The notes beneath the pieces are model-generated. The model had not been told where the DNA came from and ran no database searches. It saw only the letters and a list, made by a program, of their open reading frames with translations. Below, in pieces: positions 29,043-41,417 of a DNA stretch of 64,000 nt (within the stretch, counting starts at the first letter, position 1; the number at the start of each line of letters is the position of its first letter). A program made the translations under genes and the position numbers. The stretch comes from an uncultured Clostridia bacterium (GTDB lineage: Bacteria > Bacillota > Clostridia > Oscillospirales > Ruminococcaceae): the NCBI GenBank assembly GCA_947627235.1, contig CANQVG010000004.1, positions 27,812 to 91,811 on the forward strand, read 5' to 3'.

Positions 29043-30341
29043 TCAGAGAATGTCGTTTTTCAGCAGGTCTTCAAGACTCTCACGTCTCACCGCGACGCTG
29101 CTTTTCCCGTCTTTCACCATAACTATCGGCGGACGGGGTATCCTGTTGTAGTTTGAGGCCATAGAGTAGTTGTAGGCGCCGGTCGTGAGAACCGCAACGG
29201 TATCTCCCCTGCCGATGTCGGCGGGAAATCCAACCGACGGCTGAATTATGTCACCCGACTCGCAGCATCTGCCGACAAGGTCTGCTGTAAGCCCAAGCGG
29301 AGAGTCTGCCTTATTGGCAGTAACGACGGTGTAGCGGGCTTCGTAGAGCGCATAGCGCGGGTTGTCGGTCATACCGCCGTCGACTGAGACATAGTTCTTG
29401 TAGCCGGTTATCTTCTTGACCGAGCCGACGCTGTAAAGCGTGATGCCGGCGTCCGCAACAATGCTTCTGCCCGGTTCGAGCCTTAGAGACGGCGTCTTTA
29501 TGCCGAGCTCGACCGACTTTTCCGAGATATACTCCGCGACCTGCCTTATATTGGCGGGAATGTCTATTTCGCCCTGCCCCTCATAATATTTTACTCCGTA
29601 TCCGCCTCCGAGGTCAAGGATTTTCACCTCAAATCCGAAAACTTTTTTTATTTCCGCGATAAAGCCGAGCATTACCGCCGCCGCACGAACAAAAACATCG
29701 GAATCAAAGACCATCGAGCCGACATGACAGTGTATGCCTTCGAGCAAAAGATTTTTCTTTGAAAGCGCGGCTTTTACGGCTTCTATAGCCTGACCCGTCT
29801 CTATGGCGACGCCGAACTTCGAGTCTACCTTTCCCGTCGAGACCTCGTCGTAGGTGTGCGGGTCAATTCCGGGCGTCACCCTTAAAAGTATCCTCTGAAC
29901 CTTTCCCATTTCGCCCGCAATTCTGTCGAGCGCATCAAGCTCCTCAAAATTGTCACAGACAAAATATCCGACGCCGCAGTCAAGGGCAAAGCGAATATCT
30001 TCATCGGTCTTGTTGTTGCCCTGAAAATATGCCTTTTCCATAGGAAAGCCCGCCGATTTTGCGGTGAATATCTCCCCCGCCGAAACAACGTCGGCTCCCA
30101 GTCCCTCCTCGGCGATAATCCTGTATATCCCGCCGAAGCTGCACGCCTTCGAGGCGTATATAGCACAGGAGCCGTCGGAGGCATAGGCGTCAAGAGCGGA
30201 CTTATATTCGCGGCATTTTTCGCGGATTTTATTCTCGTCCATAAGGTATAGCGGCGTGCCGTATTCAGCGGCAAGCTTCACGGTATCCGCTCCCGCGAAA
30301 AAGAGCCTGCCGTCTTTGATTTCAATGTTGTCGTAAAGCAT
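29043..30341 (-). CDS. lysA: Diaminopimelate decarboxylase
   Basis: YGTPLYLMDE; ASKACSFGG; HCHVGSMVFD; DLGGGYGVKY; EPGRSIVADAG; CESGD. Confidence 0.97.
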   Translation of the reverse strand: MLYDNIEIKDGRLFFAGADTVKLAAEYGTPLYLMDENKIREKCREYKSALDAYASDGSCAIYASKACSFGGIYRIIAEEGLGADVVSAGEIFTAKSAGFPMEKAYFQGNNKTDEDIRFALDCGVGYFVCDNFEELDALDRIAGEMGKVQRILLRVTPGIDPHTYDEVSTGKVDSKFGVAIETGQAIEAVKAALSKKNLLLEGIHCHVGSMVFDSDVFVRAAAVMLGFIAEIKKVFGFEVKILDLGGGYGVKYYEGQGEIDIPANIRQVAEYISEKSVELGIKTPSLRLEPGRSIVADAGITLYSVGSVKKITGYKNYVSVDGGMTDNPRYALYEARYTVVTANKADSPLGLTADLVGRCCESGDIIQPSVGFPADIGRGDTVAVLTTGAYNYSMASNYNRIPRPPIVMVKDGKSSVAVRRESLEDLLKNDIL

Positions 30342-30364
30342 TTTTATCTCCCGAATCTAAAATA

Positions 30365-31252
30365 TCAGTTTAATATGCCCTGCTCTCTCATAAGCGCAAA
30401 GAGCTTTTCGCCGTGTTCCTTTTCGATAGACGTGAGAGGAAGCCTCAGTTCGTTTTCACCGTAGCCCATAGCCGCCATAGCCGCCTTTACGGGTATCGGG
30501 TTAACCTCACAGAAGAGCGCGTTTATCAGCGGCAGAAGCTCAAGCTGCTCTTTCAGCGCCGCGGCGGTATTCCCTGCAAAATAGTTTTTGCATATCATAT
30601 CGGTGCGCTTGGGCAAAAGGTTTGAAAGCACCGATATAACGCCCTTTCCGCCGAGAGATAGCACCGGCAGAATCTGGTCGTCATTTCCGCTGTAGATATC
30701 GAGGTCGCCGCCGCAGAGCTGCGCGATTTCCGCAACCTGCGATATGTTGCCGCTCGCCTCCTTGATTCCCGCGATGTTGGGGTGCTTTGAAAGCTCCTTG
30801 GCTGTGGCGGGAGTGATGTTGCAGCCGGTCCTCGACGGCACGTTATAAAGTATGACAGGCTTCGTGCTTACGTCCGCAACTGCGGTAAAGCTCTCGATAA
30901 GTCCCCTCTGGGTCGCCTTGTTGTAATATGGTGTGACCAAAAGCATAGCGTCGGCGCCCGCCTCACAGGCAAATCTTGTTAAATCTATAGCATAGGCGGT
31001 GTCGTTCGAGCCGGTTCCCGCGATAACGGGTACCCTGCCCGCGGTTCGCTCCACGCAGAAGCGTATAACCTCGCGATGCTCGGCGTCGGTAAGGGTAGAA
31101 CCCTCGCCGGTCGTCCCCGCAGCGACTATAGCGCTTATCCCCTCGGCTATCTGCCAGTCTATAAGCCTGCCAAACGCCTCGTAATCGACGTGTCCGTTAC
31201 TGAACGGAGTGATTATTGCCGTTGCCGCACCTGTGAATACAGTCTTTTTCAT
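30365..31252 (-). CDS. dapA: 4-hydroxy-tetrahydrodipicolinate synthase
   Basis: MKKTVFTGAATAIITPF; GTTGEGSTLTDAEH; LYNVPSRTGCNI; GIKEASGN; listed ORF extends upstream into the riboswitch. Confidence 0.97.
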   Translation of the reverse strand: MKKTVFTGAATAIITPFSNGHVDYEAFGRLIDWQIAEGISAIVAAGTTGEGSTLTDAEHREVIRFCVERTAGRVPVIAGTGSNDTAYAIDLTRFACEAGADAMLLVTPYYNKATQRGLIESFTAVADVSTKPVILYNVPSRTGCNITPATAKELSKHPNIAGIKEASGNISQVAEIAQLCGGDLDIYSGNDDQILPVLSLGGKGVISVLSNLLPKRTDMICKNYFAGNTAAALKEQLELLPLINALFCEVNPIPVKAAMAAMGYGENELRLPLTSIEKEHGEKLFALMREQGILN

Positions 31253-31269
31253 AATAGCTCTCCTTAGGT

Positions 31270-31499
31270 CATGAAGTTCAAAAAACAGCGGCAAACCCCT
31301 AAGAGCCGCCGCAAAATCATATAACGCAATATGACGCGATAGCCCTCCGCACATTTGTGCGACAGCGCAACGGCTCTTAATCCGTGGCGCCGAATCATTC
31401 CTTTGCCGCTCGGAATGTCCTCGGCGGCGGTCCCTTTCGGCGAAGCCCGTACCGGCATACATCCGGCTTCGCTTACTGATGACGCACCGCGCCTCTATC
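31270..31499 (-). promoter_or_regulatory. Lysine riboswitch (L-box) and expression platform
   Basis: Minus-strand GATAGAGGCGCGGTGCGTCATCAGTAAGCG...GCCGAAAGGGACCGCCGCCGAGG...AAAGGAATGATTCGGCG...CGCTGTCGCACAAATGTGCGGAGGGCTATC; GATAG/CTATC P1; terminator hairpin before dapA. Confidence 0.92.
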
Positions 31500-31580
31500 A
31501 GTATTGCATTATATATAGCACAATGTGAGAAAATTGTCAAGAGCCCATCCGGCTGAAAACAGAAAATAGGGCTTGCAGAT

Positions 31581-31614
31581 TAAAACGCCCCTCATAGCGA
31601 GGGGCGTTCTGCAT
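31581..31614. terminator. Terminator downstream of GH10
   Basis: AACGCCCCTC atag CGAGGGGCGTT. Confidence 0.75.
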
Positions 31615-31620
31615 TTATTT

Positions 31621-32976
31621 TCAGTGATTGAACGAAGTCTTCGCTATGCTCCAGAAGCAAGGCTTAAGGGTCATATCCCTGTCGATGATGAGCGCGGCGT
31701 TTCTTCTCATTTTACCGTCCATATTGTTGAGCCATGAGTTCTCGTCGTCGGTACCCCAGAAGAGTATCGCGTCGATGACTCCCTCGTCGGCGAAGTCGAG
31801 GAACATTTCAAACAGCTCGGCGTATTTGTCAGCCTGCTTCTGATACTCCTCGTCGGTCCACTTTGTGAAGCCGTATTCGCCCGCGTGAGCTCCAACATAC
31901 ATATTCATATCAAGCTCGGTTATCTGAACTCTGAAGTTGCCCTTGTGCTCGGGGAAGCACTCGTCGTAAACCTCGGCAAGACCCGCTATCTTCTCGATAT
32001 TCTGGCGGAAGAGCTCGACGTTGCAGTCGAGACCGATATGTGACTGGAAACCGACGCCGTCGATTCTTACACCCTTGCGGAGCATTCTCTCAACCATATC
32101 GTACATCGCCTGAGTTTTTGAGTTCTGCCACTCCATATTGAAGTCGTTTATCATAAGTACAAGGTCTTCTCCGCCGGCCTCGCGCACGGCGTTGAAAGCG
32201 ATTTCAACATAATCGTCCTTGTAGCCGTTGCCATCTACGTCGCCGATTATCTCCGCCCAGTAGGAATCATCGGAGGTGGTGCGGATACTGTCGGCGTTGA
32301 GAACTTCGTTGCAGACGTCCCAGTATTTGATGGAATCCTTATATCTCGGAATAAGCTCGTTGATATAGGTAGTGAGACGCTCGGTGAGCTGCTCGCGGGT
32401 GGCAAGGGTGCCGTTGGCATAGCAGTCGGCTACGGAAGCGGGGTCGTTCGGGTCGGCCTTGAACCACCACTGCGGAACCTGAGAGTGCCAGACGATTGTG
32501 TGACCTCTGAGCTCGGCGTTGGCAGCCTTGCCAAAATTCACAAAGTTATCGGCGTCGGTAAAATTATAGGTGTCCGGCGCTGGGTTGCAGTGGTCAGACT
32601 TCATCTCGTTGCCGAGGACATAGATATTGTAATGCTTGAGTATGCCCTGAGTGATTTTCATACTGGTGTCGGGAGCATCGTTCACAAGGTTTGCCCCGAC
32701 ATTTAAGAACGGATTGATCTGATTTGAAGTAAAGGCAACGCCTATTTTCACCTTATCTTCAAAATACTTGTAAAGAGCGGGAACGCCCTTGTCCGCCACG
32801 GTAAGCCTCGGCTCTGCCGAGAGAAGCTCAAGCTCATCAAGGGTATACTCGACGGTGCTGTCGGTAAGCTCGGCTTTAAAATCGGGCATCTGCTCTGCCT
32901 CCTGCTTCGGCTCACCGCACGCGGCTAAGCTCAGAAGCAGTGAAAATACCAAAAGAAGTGATAAAAGTTTTTTCAT
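31621..32976 (-). CDS. Secreted GH10 endo-1,4-beta-xylanase (lipoprotein signal)
   Basis: LSLAACG lipobox; LRGHTIVWHSQVPQWWF; DVCNEVLNAD; VQITELDMNMY; GTDDENSWL. Confidence 0.96.
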   Translation of the reverse strand: MKKLLSLLLVFSLLLSLAACGEPKQEAEQMPDFKAELTDSTVEYTLDELELLSAEPRLTVADKGVPALYKYFEDKVKIGVAFTSNQINPFLNVGANLVNDAPDTSMKITQGILKHYNIYVLGNEMKSDHCNPAPDTYNFTDADNFVNFGKAANAELRGHTIVWHSQVPQWWFKADPNDPASVADCYANGTLATREQLTERLTTYINELIPRYKDSIKYWDVCNEVLNADSIRTTSDDSYWAEIIGDVDGNGYKDDYVEIAFNAVREAGGEDLVLMINDFNMEWQNSKTQAMYDMVERMLRKGVRIDGVGFQSHIGLDCNVELFRQNIEKIAGLAEVYDECFPEHKGNFRVQITELDMNMYVGAHAGEYGFTKWTDEEYQKQADKYAELFEMFLDFADEGVIDAILFWGTDDENSWLNNMDGKMRRNAALIIDRDMTLKPCFWSIAKTSFNH

Positions 32977-33155
32977 AAATTACCTCCGAAAAAATAAAGC
33001 TAACAGTATTTTAACATATCCGGAAGCTTTTTTGTAGTGGCATTTCAAACGATAAAATTTTAATCGGTTTGTGCAGTTTGACAGGTGCATCTTATAAAAA
33101 TTCCTCACAGCGGCAGGATTTTTTGTAAAAACAGACAAAACAGGGAATTTGTCTA

Positions 33156-33184
33156 TTTACAATCGGGAAATCTTAATATATAAT
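33156..33184 (+). promoter_or_regulatory. Sigma-A-type promoter of atp operon
   Basis: TTTACA - 17 bp - TATAAT upstream of 33216. Confidence 0.7.
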
Positions 33185-33215
33185 ATGAGATATATAGATT
33201 TTAGGAGGCGGAAAC

Positions 33216-33674
33216 GTGAACGCAGGCAAAAAGGCAATGAGAGAATTTATGACCGACATAGCGCTCGGTCAGGCGGCGTATATTGTTATCGTCTGTCTCG
33301 GGTTCCTCATAGCCGGAAAATTCGCGCTTTCGGTTATCCTCGGAGCGGTATACGGCTCGGCGGTAATGGTCCTTTATTACTTTTTATTTGCCCGCACAAT
33401 GACAAGAGCCGCTGACGAAAGTGACCCCGACGTCGCAAAAAAACGTATACAGTCCTCATACAGTATGAGAATGTTTTTACTGGTAATACTCATCGGAGCG
33501 GGGCTTTTTCTCTCGACCGAATACTCGGTGATAAAGCCTTTCCACTGGCTTCCGGTTATCCTTTCGGTAATCATGCCGAGAATCTCGATAGCGGTGTGGG
33601 AAATGCTCCAAAGGTCTTCGGCACTGAAAAAGCCGAATAGTTCGGAAAGAGGTGACGGTTCGGATGGAAATTGA
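33216..33674 (+). CDS. Small membrane protein, AtpI-like position at start of atp operon
   Basis: Four predicted TM segments; first gene before atpB. Confidence 0.6.
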   Translation: MNAGKKAMREFMTDIALGQAAYIVIVCLGFLIAGKFALSVILGAVYGSAVMVLYYFLFARTMTRAADESDPDVAKKRIQSSYSMRMFLLVILIGAGLFLSTEYSVIKPFHWLPVILSVIMPRISIAVWEMLQRSSALKKPNSSERGDGSDGN

Positions 33675-34410
33675 AGTAACGGGCGCCAAGATACTCCTTG
33701 AGCTGCCTTTCGGAATAACCATAACCGAAACACAGGTGAATATGTGGATAGTTATGGCTGCGATTGCGGCGGTATGCATCTGGCTCACCCACGACTTAAA
33801 GGTTAAACCTACCTCAAAGCGGCAGATTATAGCGGAATACATCGTCAAGACCGCAGAGAAATTCGTGACGGGCAATATGGGACTGAAGTGGAAATGGTTT
33901 GTGCCGTATATTGCGGCGCTGTTCTCGCTCGCGATGTTCTCAAGTCTGATTTCGCTTCTCGGGATGTTCGCCCCCACAGGCGACCTCAACACCACACTCG
34001 GCTGGGCGATAATGACATTTATACTCATCACGTTCTACAAGATAAAGACCAACGGGTTCTTCGGCTACGCCAAGGGACTCACCGAACCGATATTTGTGAT
34101 GACTCCGATGAACATTCTCGGCGAGTTTGCGACTCCGATTTCCATGGCTTTCCGTATGTTCGGAAACATTGCCTCGGGCTCGGTTGTTTCTGCGCTGATA
34201 TACGCCGCGCTCGCCGCCGCCAACAATGCTTTGTTCGGCTGGCTGCCGGGAATCCTCGGCGAAATGGGAGAAAAGCTGCCGATTCTTCAGCTCGGTCTAC
34301 CGGCGATACTTTCGCTCTATTTTGACGTCTTCAGCGGCGTTTTGCAGGCGTTCATATTCTGCATGCTGACTATGCTCTATATCGCCTCCGCCGCCGAGAC
34401 CGATTCATAA
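33664..34410 (+). CDS. atpB: F0F1 ATP synthase subunit a
   Basis: Operon position; EFATPISMAFRMFGNIASGSVV; QAFIFCMLTMLYIASA. Confidence 0.95.
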   Translation: MEIEVTGAKILLELPFGITITETQVNMWIVMAAIAAVCIWLTHDLKVKPTSKRQIIAEYIVKTAEKFVTGNMGLKWKWFVPYIAALFSLAMFSSLISLLGMFAPTGDLNTTLGWAIMTFILITFYKIKTNGFFGYAKGLTEPIFVMTPMNILGEFATPISMAFRMFGNIASGSVVSALIYAALAAANNALFGWLPGILGEMGEKLPILQLGLPAILSLYFDVFSGVLQAFIFCMLTMLYIASAAETDS

Positions 34411-34438
34411 AAATAGATTCAAACATGTTCATACTTGA

Positions 34439-34783
<345 letters not shown>

Positions 34784-34804
34784 TAAGAAAGGCAGTTAAT
34801 TATT

Positions 34805-35314
34805 ATGGTAACAATGGCGGGAACCCTTGATTTTCTCTCCGTAAACGTCTGGCATATCCTTATGGCGATAGGAAACCTTCTGATACTTGTTCTGATTCTC
34901 AAGAAGTTCCTTTTTAAGCCCGTTCAGAATATCATCAGGCAGCGCGAGGAGGAGGTCGAAAAGGTTTATTCCGACGCGGATAAGGCTCTTTCCGACGCCA
35001 ACGCCGAAAAGGAGCTTTACCGCAAAAAGCTCGACGACGCCAAGGCTGAGGCCGACAGTCTGATTAAAACCGCAAGCGACCGCGCAAAGGCGGAATCCTC
35101 CGAGATTATTTCGGGCGCAAAGGCAGAGGCAGAGCGCAAGCTGAAAATCGCCGATGAAGACATTGAGCTTGCCAAGAAAAAGGCAGCCGACGAAATGCGC
35201 GATTCTATTTCCGAAATGGTCATCTCCCTCGCCGAAAAGGTCGTCGAAAAGGAGATAGACCCGTCGGCGCACGCCTCTCTGATAGACGAGGCGATAGACA
35301 GTCTCGGGGAGTAA
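34805..35314 (+). CDS. atpF: F0F1 ATP synthase subunit b
   Basis: N-terminal TM then long charged helix; FKPVQNIIRQREEEVEK. Confidence 0.94.
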   Translation: MVTMAGTLDFLSVNVWHILMAIGNLLILVLILKKFLFKPVQNIIRQREEEVEKVYSDADKALSDANAEKELYRKKLDDAKAEADSLIKTASDRAKAESSEIISGAKAEAERKLKIADEDIELAKKKAADEMRDSISEMVISLAEKVVEKEIDPSAHASLIDEAIDSLGE

Positions 35315-35317
35315 GCT

Positions 35318-35857
35318 ATGGTAAAGGACTTTTCACGCGAATACGGCACGGCGGTATATCAGCTCGCAGTCGAGGAGAACTGCTCAAAGGAGGTTTTTGA
35401 CGACTTCCAAAAAGTCGCGGAGGTTTTCGGGCAGAATCCGGAATTTATCCGTCTGCTCTCGAATCCGAGGCTGAGCGCTGCCGAGCGCGCCGAAACAGTC
35501 GGAAAGGTATTCGGCGGCAGGATAAACAAAACCCTTCTCAACACACTGAAGATACTTGCCGAAAAACGTCGGTGCGACGCCGTCTGCAAGTGCTGCGAGG
35601 TCTATAAACGCCTTTACTGCGAGGACAACAATATCCTCCCTGTCACGGCGGTTTCCGCGGTCGGGCTTTCCGAGGCGCAGAAAGAACGCCTCTGTGAAAA
35701 GCTGAGAAAAAAGACCTCCTCCGAGATACTTCTTAGCTGCAAGGTCGACCCGAGCTGCATCGGAGGCATCAGACTGGAATACGGCGGAAAGAGATACGAC
35801 GCGAGCGTCAGGGGAAAGCTGTCCGACCTCGGGCGCGCGATAAAAAATTCGGACTGA
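35318..35857 (+). CDS. atpH: F0F1 ATP synthase subunit delta
   Basis: EYGTAVYQLAVEE..., LLSNPRLSAAERAETVGKVFG; IGGIRLEYGGKRYDASVRGKL. Confidence 0.94.
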   Translation: MVKDFSREYGTAVYQLAVEENCSKEVFDDFQKVAEVFGQNPEFIRLLSNPRLSAAERAETVGKVFGGRINKTLLNTLKILAEKRRCDAVCKCCEVYKRLYCEDNNILPVTAVSAVGLSEAQKERLCEKLRKKTSSEILLSCKVDPSCIGGIRLEYGGKRYDASVRGKLSDLGRAIKNSD

Positions 35858-35875
35858 ATTTTACGGAGATAAGCT

Positions 35876-37384
35876 ATGAACATTGACGATATCAGCAGCC
35901 TGATAAAGGCTCAGATAAAAAACTACGATAAAAAGGCGGAGCTTTCCGAGACGGGAAGCGTTATCACCGTCGGCGACGGCATAGCCTCGGTCTACGGTCT
36001 TGACAATTGCCTTTCAAACGAACTCGTTGAATTTTCGAACGGCACCTACGGAATGGCGCTTAACCTCGAAGAAGACTCGGTTTCCGTCGTTATGCTCGGC
36101 TCCGACGTCGGCATACGCGAGGGCGACACTGTAAAGCGCACCGGTTCGGTGGTTTCGGTACCGGTCGGAAAAGGACTTATAGGGCGCGTGGTAAACGCTC
36201 TCGGTCAGCCGATCGACGGCAAAGGCCCTATAGAGAGCGAGGCTGTTTTGCCCATCGAGCAGAAAGCCACCGGCATAATCGAAAGAAAATCGGTGAGCGT
36301 GCCGCTCCAGACCGGCATAAAGGCCATCGACTCGATGATACCGATAGGCAGAGGTCAGCGCGAACTCATAATCGGCGACCGCCAGACCGGTAAGACCGTC
36401 ATCGCGACAGATACCATCATCAACCAGAAAGGCAAAAACTGCATCTGCATTTATGTAGCAATCGGTCAGAAAAACTCGACCGTCGCGCAGCTCGTCGAGA
36501 CGCTCTCGCGTGCGGGAGCTATGGACTACACCATAGTCGTAAGCTCTACCGCTTCGGAGCTTGCTACGCTTCAGTACATCGCGCCCTATGCCGGCTGCAC
36601 TATGGGCGAATACTTTATGAAGCAGGGACTCGACGCCCTCGTGATATACGACGATCTTTCAAAACACGCTGTCGCCTACAGAACGATGTCGCTCCTGATT
36701 CGCCGTCCTCCGGGACGCGAAGCCTACCCCGGCGACGTCTTCTACCTCCATTCAAGGCTTTTGGAGCGCGCGGCAAGGCTCTCGCCCGAGGCGGGCGGAG
36801 GCTCCCTGACCGCTCTTCCGATAATCGAAACTCAGGCGGGCGACGTTTCCGCCTATATACCTACTAACGTCATCTCGATAACAGACGGTCAGATATTCCT
36901 TGAAACCGAGATGTTCAATTCCGGCATTATGCCCGCCGTAAACCCCGGCATTTCGGTGTCGCGCGTAGGCGGCGCGGCTCAGCTCAAAGCTATGAAGCAG
37001 GTCTCAGGCACTCTCAAGCTCCTATACTCTCAGTACCGCGAGCTTCAGAGCTTCGCGCAGTTCGGCTCGGACCTCGATAAAGACACAAAGGAGCGTCTTG
37101 CGCAGGGCGAGCGCATCGTAGAGGTGCTGAAGCAGGACCGCAACTCCCCCGTAGACGTCGAGCTTCAGGTCTGCATCATCTTTGCGGTGGTCAACAACTT
37201 TCTCCGCGACGTTGAGGTCTCAAAGGTCAAGGAATACGAAAAGGGTCTTTACTTTGAGATGAATTCCTACCACCGCGAGCTTCTGGACTACATCGCAGCG
37301 GGCGGCAGCCTCGACGACGAGCATAAGGCTCTGCTTTCAGAGGCAGTAGGAGCATATACCGAAAAATTTGTCGGTAAAAAATAA
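35876..37384 (+). CDS. atpA: F0F1 ATP synthase subunit alpha
   Basis: [45 protein letters not shown]. Confidence 0.98.
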   Translation: MNIDDISSLIKAQIKNYDKKAELSETGSVITVGDGIASVYGLDNCLSNELVEFSNGTYGMALNLEEDSVSVVMLGSDVGIREGDTVKRTGSVVSVPVGKGLIGRVVNALGQPIDGKGPIESEAVLPIEQKATGIIERKSVSVPLQTGIKAIDSMIPIGRGQRELIIGDRQTGKTVIATDTIINQKGKNCICIYVAIGQKNSTVAQLVETLSRAGAMDYTIVVSSTASELATLQYIAPYAGCTMGEYFMKQGLDALVIYDDLSKHAVAYRTMSLLIRRPPGREAYPGDVFYLHSRLLERAARLSPEAGGGSLTALPIIETQAGDVSAYIPTNVISITDGQIFLETEMFNSGIMPAVNPGISVSRVGGAAQLKAMKQVSGTLKLLYSQYRELQSFAQFGSDLDKDTKERLAQGERIVEVLKQDRNSPVDVELQVCIIFAVVNNFLRDVEVSKVKEYEKGLYFEMNSYHRELLDYIAAGGSLDDEHKALLSEAVGAYTEKFVGKK

Positions 37385-37959
37385 TGGAAATAATCACAAA
37401 AAGGCTGATACTCAGACCGTTCAGAGAGAGCGATGCCGAAGGGCTGTTTGACTATCTGCGCGCGCCTGTTCCGAACTGCTTTCAGGATATGAAGCTTGAA
37501 AGCTTAGATCAGGCGCGGGAAGAGGCAAAAAGGCGCAGCGAATCAAAAGACGATACTATGTTTGCCGTCTGCCTTAAGGACGGCGGCGAGCTAATCGGAG
37601 AGCTTTTCGCGGGCGGTCCCTCGGAGGAAAACGGCGCGGAGTTTTGCGACACATACAGTCCCTGCTGGCAGTTCAACCCGAAATATTTCGGCAAGGGCTA
37701 CGCTACGGAAGCGGCGGAAGCTTATTTCGACTACCTTTTCGGCGTGAAAAACGCCCGCCGCCTTTACGCTTACACCGAGACCGACAATATCAGCTCTCAA
37801 AAGCTCTGCAAAAGGCTCGGAATGAGGCTTGAAGCGCACTATGTGGAGTTTGTGTCGTTTGTAAAGAATCCCGACGGCACCCCGAAATACGAGGATACCC
37901 TTGAATACGCGATATTAAAGAGAGAATGGGAGTCAAGACATAGGAAAGGAGGCGTCTGA
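37384..37959 (+). CDS. GNAT-family N-acetyltransferase (RimJ/RimL-like) inside the atp operon
   Basis: ITKRLILRPFRESDAEGLFDYL...GKGYATEAAEAYFDYLF...RRLYAYTETDNISSQKLCKRLGMRLEAHYVEF; TAATG overlap with atpA. Confidence 0.92.
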   Translation: MEIITKRLILRPFRESDAEGLFDYLRAPVPNCFQDMKLESLDQAREEAKRRSESKDDTMFAVCLKDGGELIGELFAGGPSEENGAEFCDTYSPCWQFNPKYFGKGYATEAAEAYFDYLFGVKNARRLYAYTETDNISSQKLCKRLGMRLEAHYVEFVSFVKNPDGTPKYEDTLEYAILKREWESRHRKGGV

Positions 37960-37960
37960 T

Positions 37961-40262
<2,302 letters not shown>

Positions 40263-40281
40263 TCTGAAAGGAGAATTTGCT

Positions 40282-40692
40282 GTGGCAGATTTCCACCTTA
40301 AAATAGTTTCGCCCGACGGCGTTTTCTTCGACGGCGAAGCACACCAGCTTTCGCTCCGCTCTATAGACGGCGACATCGCGGTTTTGGCGGGACATATCCC
40401 CTATCTGACGGCGGTCGGCATCGGTGAGTGCAGGGTTTATCTCGGCGAAGGCGAACCCAAAAGAGCTGCCTGCTGCGGCGGGCTTCTAAACGTCACGCGC
40501 GAGGGAGTATTCTTGGCGCCGACCACCTTTGAATGGGCTGAGGATATCGACTCGGAGCGTGCGGAAGCCGCAAAGCAAAAGGCTCTTTCGAGAATTGAGA
40601 GCCCTAAAAGCGACGCCGAGCTCAGGCTTGCTCAGATAAAATTGCAGCGTGCCGAGCTGAGAATAGCAATATCGCAGAAAATAAAGGCATAA
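40282..40692 (+). CDS. atpC: F0F1 ATP synthase subunit epsilon
   Basis: FHLKIVSPDGVFFDGEAHQLSLRSIDGDIAVLAGHIPYLTAVGIGECRV; after atpD. Confidence 0.95.
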   Translation: MADFHLKIVSPDGVFFDGEAHQLSLRSIDGDIAVLAGHIPYLTAVGIGECRVYLGEGEPKRAACCGGLLNVTREGVFLAPTTFEWAEDIDSERAEAAKQKALSRIESPKSDAELRLAQIKLQRAELRIAISQKIKA

Positions 40693-40695
40693 TAA

Positions 40696-40742
40696 AAACC
40701 CGTTTCCCACACTATGTGAGAAGCGGGTTCATTTTTTATTCC
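40696..40742. terminator. Bidirectional terminator after atp operon
   Basis: AACCCGTTTCCCACAC..TGTGAGAAGCGGGTT flanked by A/T tracts. Confidence 0.75.
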
Positions 40743-41050
40743 TACTCCAAAAGCTCGGCAAGAAGCGCTTCCTTTGGCTTATAGCCTATTGAAGACGCCG
40801 CAACCTCTCCGTCCTTAAAGCAGAGAACAGTGGGTATCGCAGACACCTCGTAGCGGTTAGCAAGCTCCGGCTCGTCGTCAACATTAAGCTTGCAGACCTT
40901 TATGTCGCTGCGTTCGTCGGCAATCTCCTCGATGACCGGCGCCATCATACGGCAAGGACCGCACCATTCCGCCCAAAAATCTACTATAACCGGAGTCACG
41001 CTTTTGAGAACCTCAGTCTCAAAGTTTTCGGAAGTAAGTTCAATATGCAT
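40742..41050 (-). CDS. trxA: Thioredoxin
   Basis: VIVDFWAEWCGPCRMMAPVIEEIADE; AIPTVLCFKDGE. Confidence 0.96.
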   Translation of the reverse strand: MHIELTSENFETEVLKSVTPVIVDFWAEWCGPCRMMAPVIEEIADERSDIKVCKLNVDDEPELANRYEVSAIPTVLCFKDGEVAASSIGYKPKEALLAELLE

Positions 41051-41082
41051 ATTTACACGTCCTTTCGCAGTTATTATATGTC

Positions 41083-41280
41083 CTACTTTTCCTTATAATA
41101 CAGCATACAGTGGCAGTAGCCCTCAAAATCCGGGTCAGCTATCTGTTCGCGAAATTCGCGGCACATACACATCGTGTCTTCCGTCATTTCGCGGCGGCAG
41201 GGACAATGCCCGTCCTTTTTCTTTATGCCCTCACGTATCGCCGCAACGAGCTTTTCGTCAGTATTATATGTAATTTTCAT
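41083..41280 (-). CDS. Ferredoxin:thioredoxin reductase catalytic-chain-like protein
   Basis: HCPCRREMTEDTMCMCREFREQIADPDFEGYCHCMLYYKEK: CPC/CxCREF/CHC pattern; next to trxA. Confidence 0.8.
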   Translation of the reverse strand: MKITYNTDEKLVAAIREGIKKKDGHCPCRREMTEDTMCMCREFREQIADPDFEGYCHCMLYYKEK

Positions 41281-41417
41281 AATATCCTCCAAAATTCGGT
41301 ATGTAGTTATTATATACCGAATCCGCGAAAAAGTCAAGGCGCGGGCCGAAAAGGTAATCCCGCCCATGACGCATTAAGAAAGCGGAAATCAAAAATCAGA
41401 TTTTCGGTTTCCGTCTT

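Noticed and set aside
31264-31540. N-terminal extension of the dapA ORF and overlapping small ORFs
   Set aside because: Region is the lysine riboswitch and its expression platform; true dapA start is at 31252.
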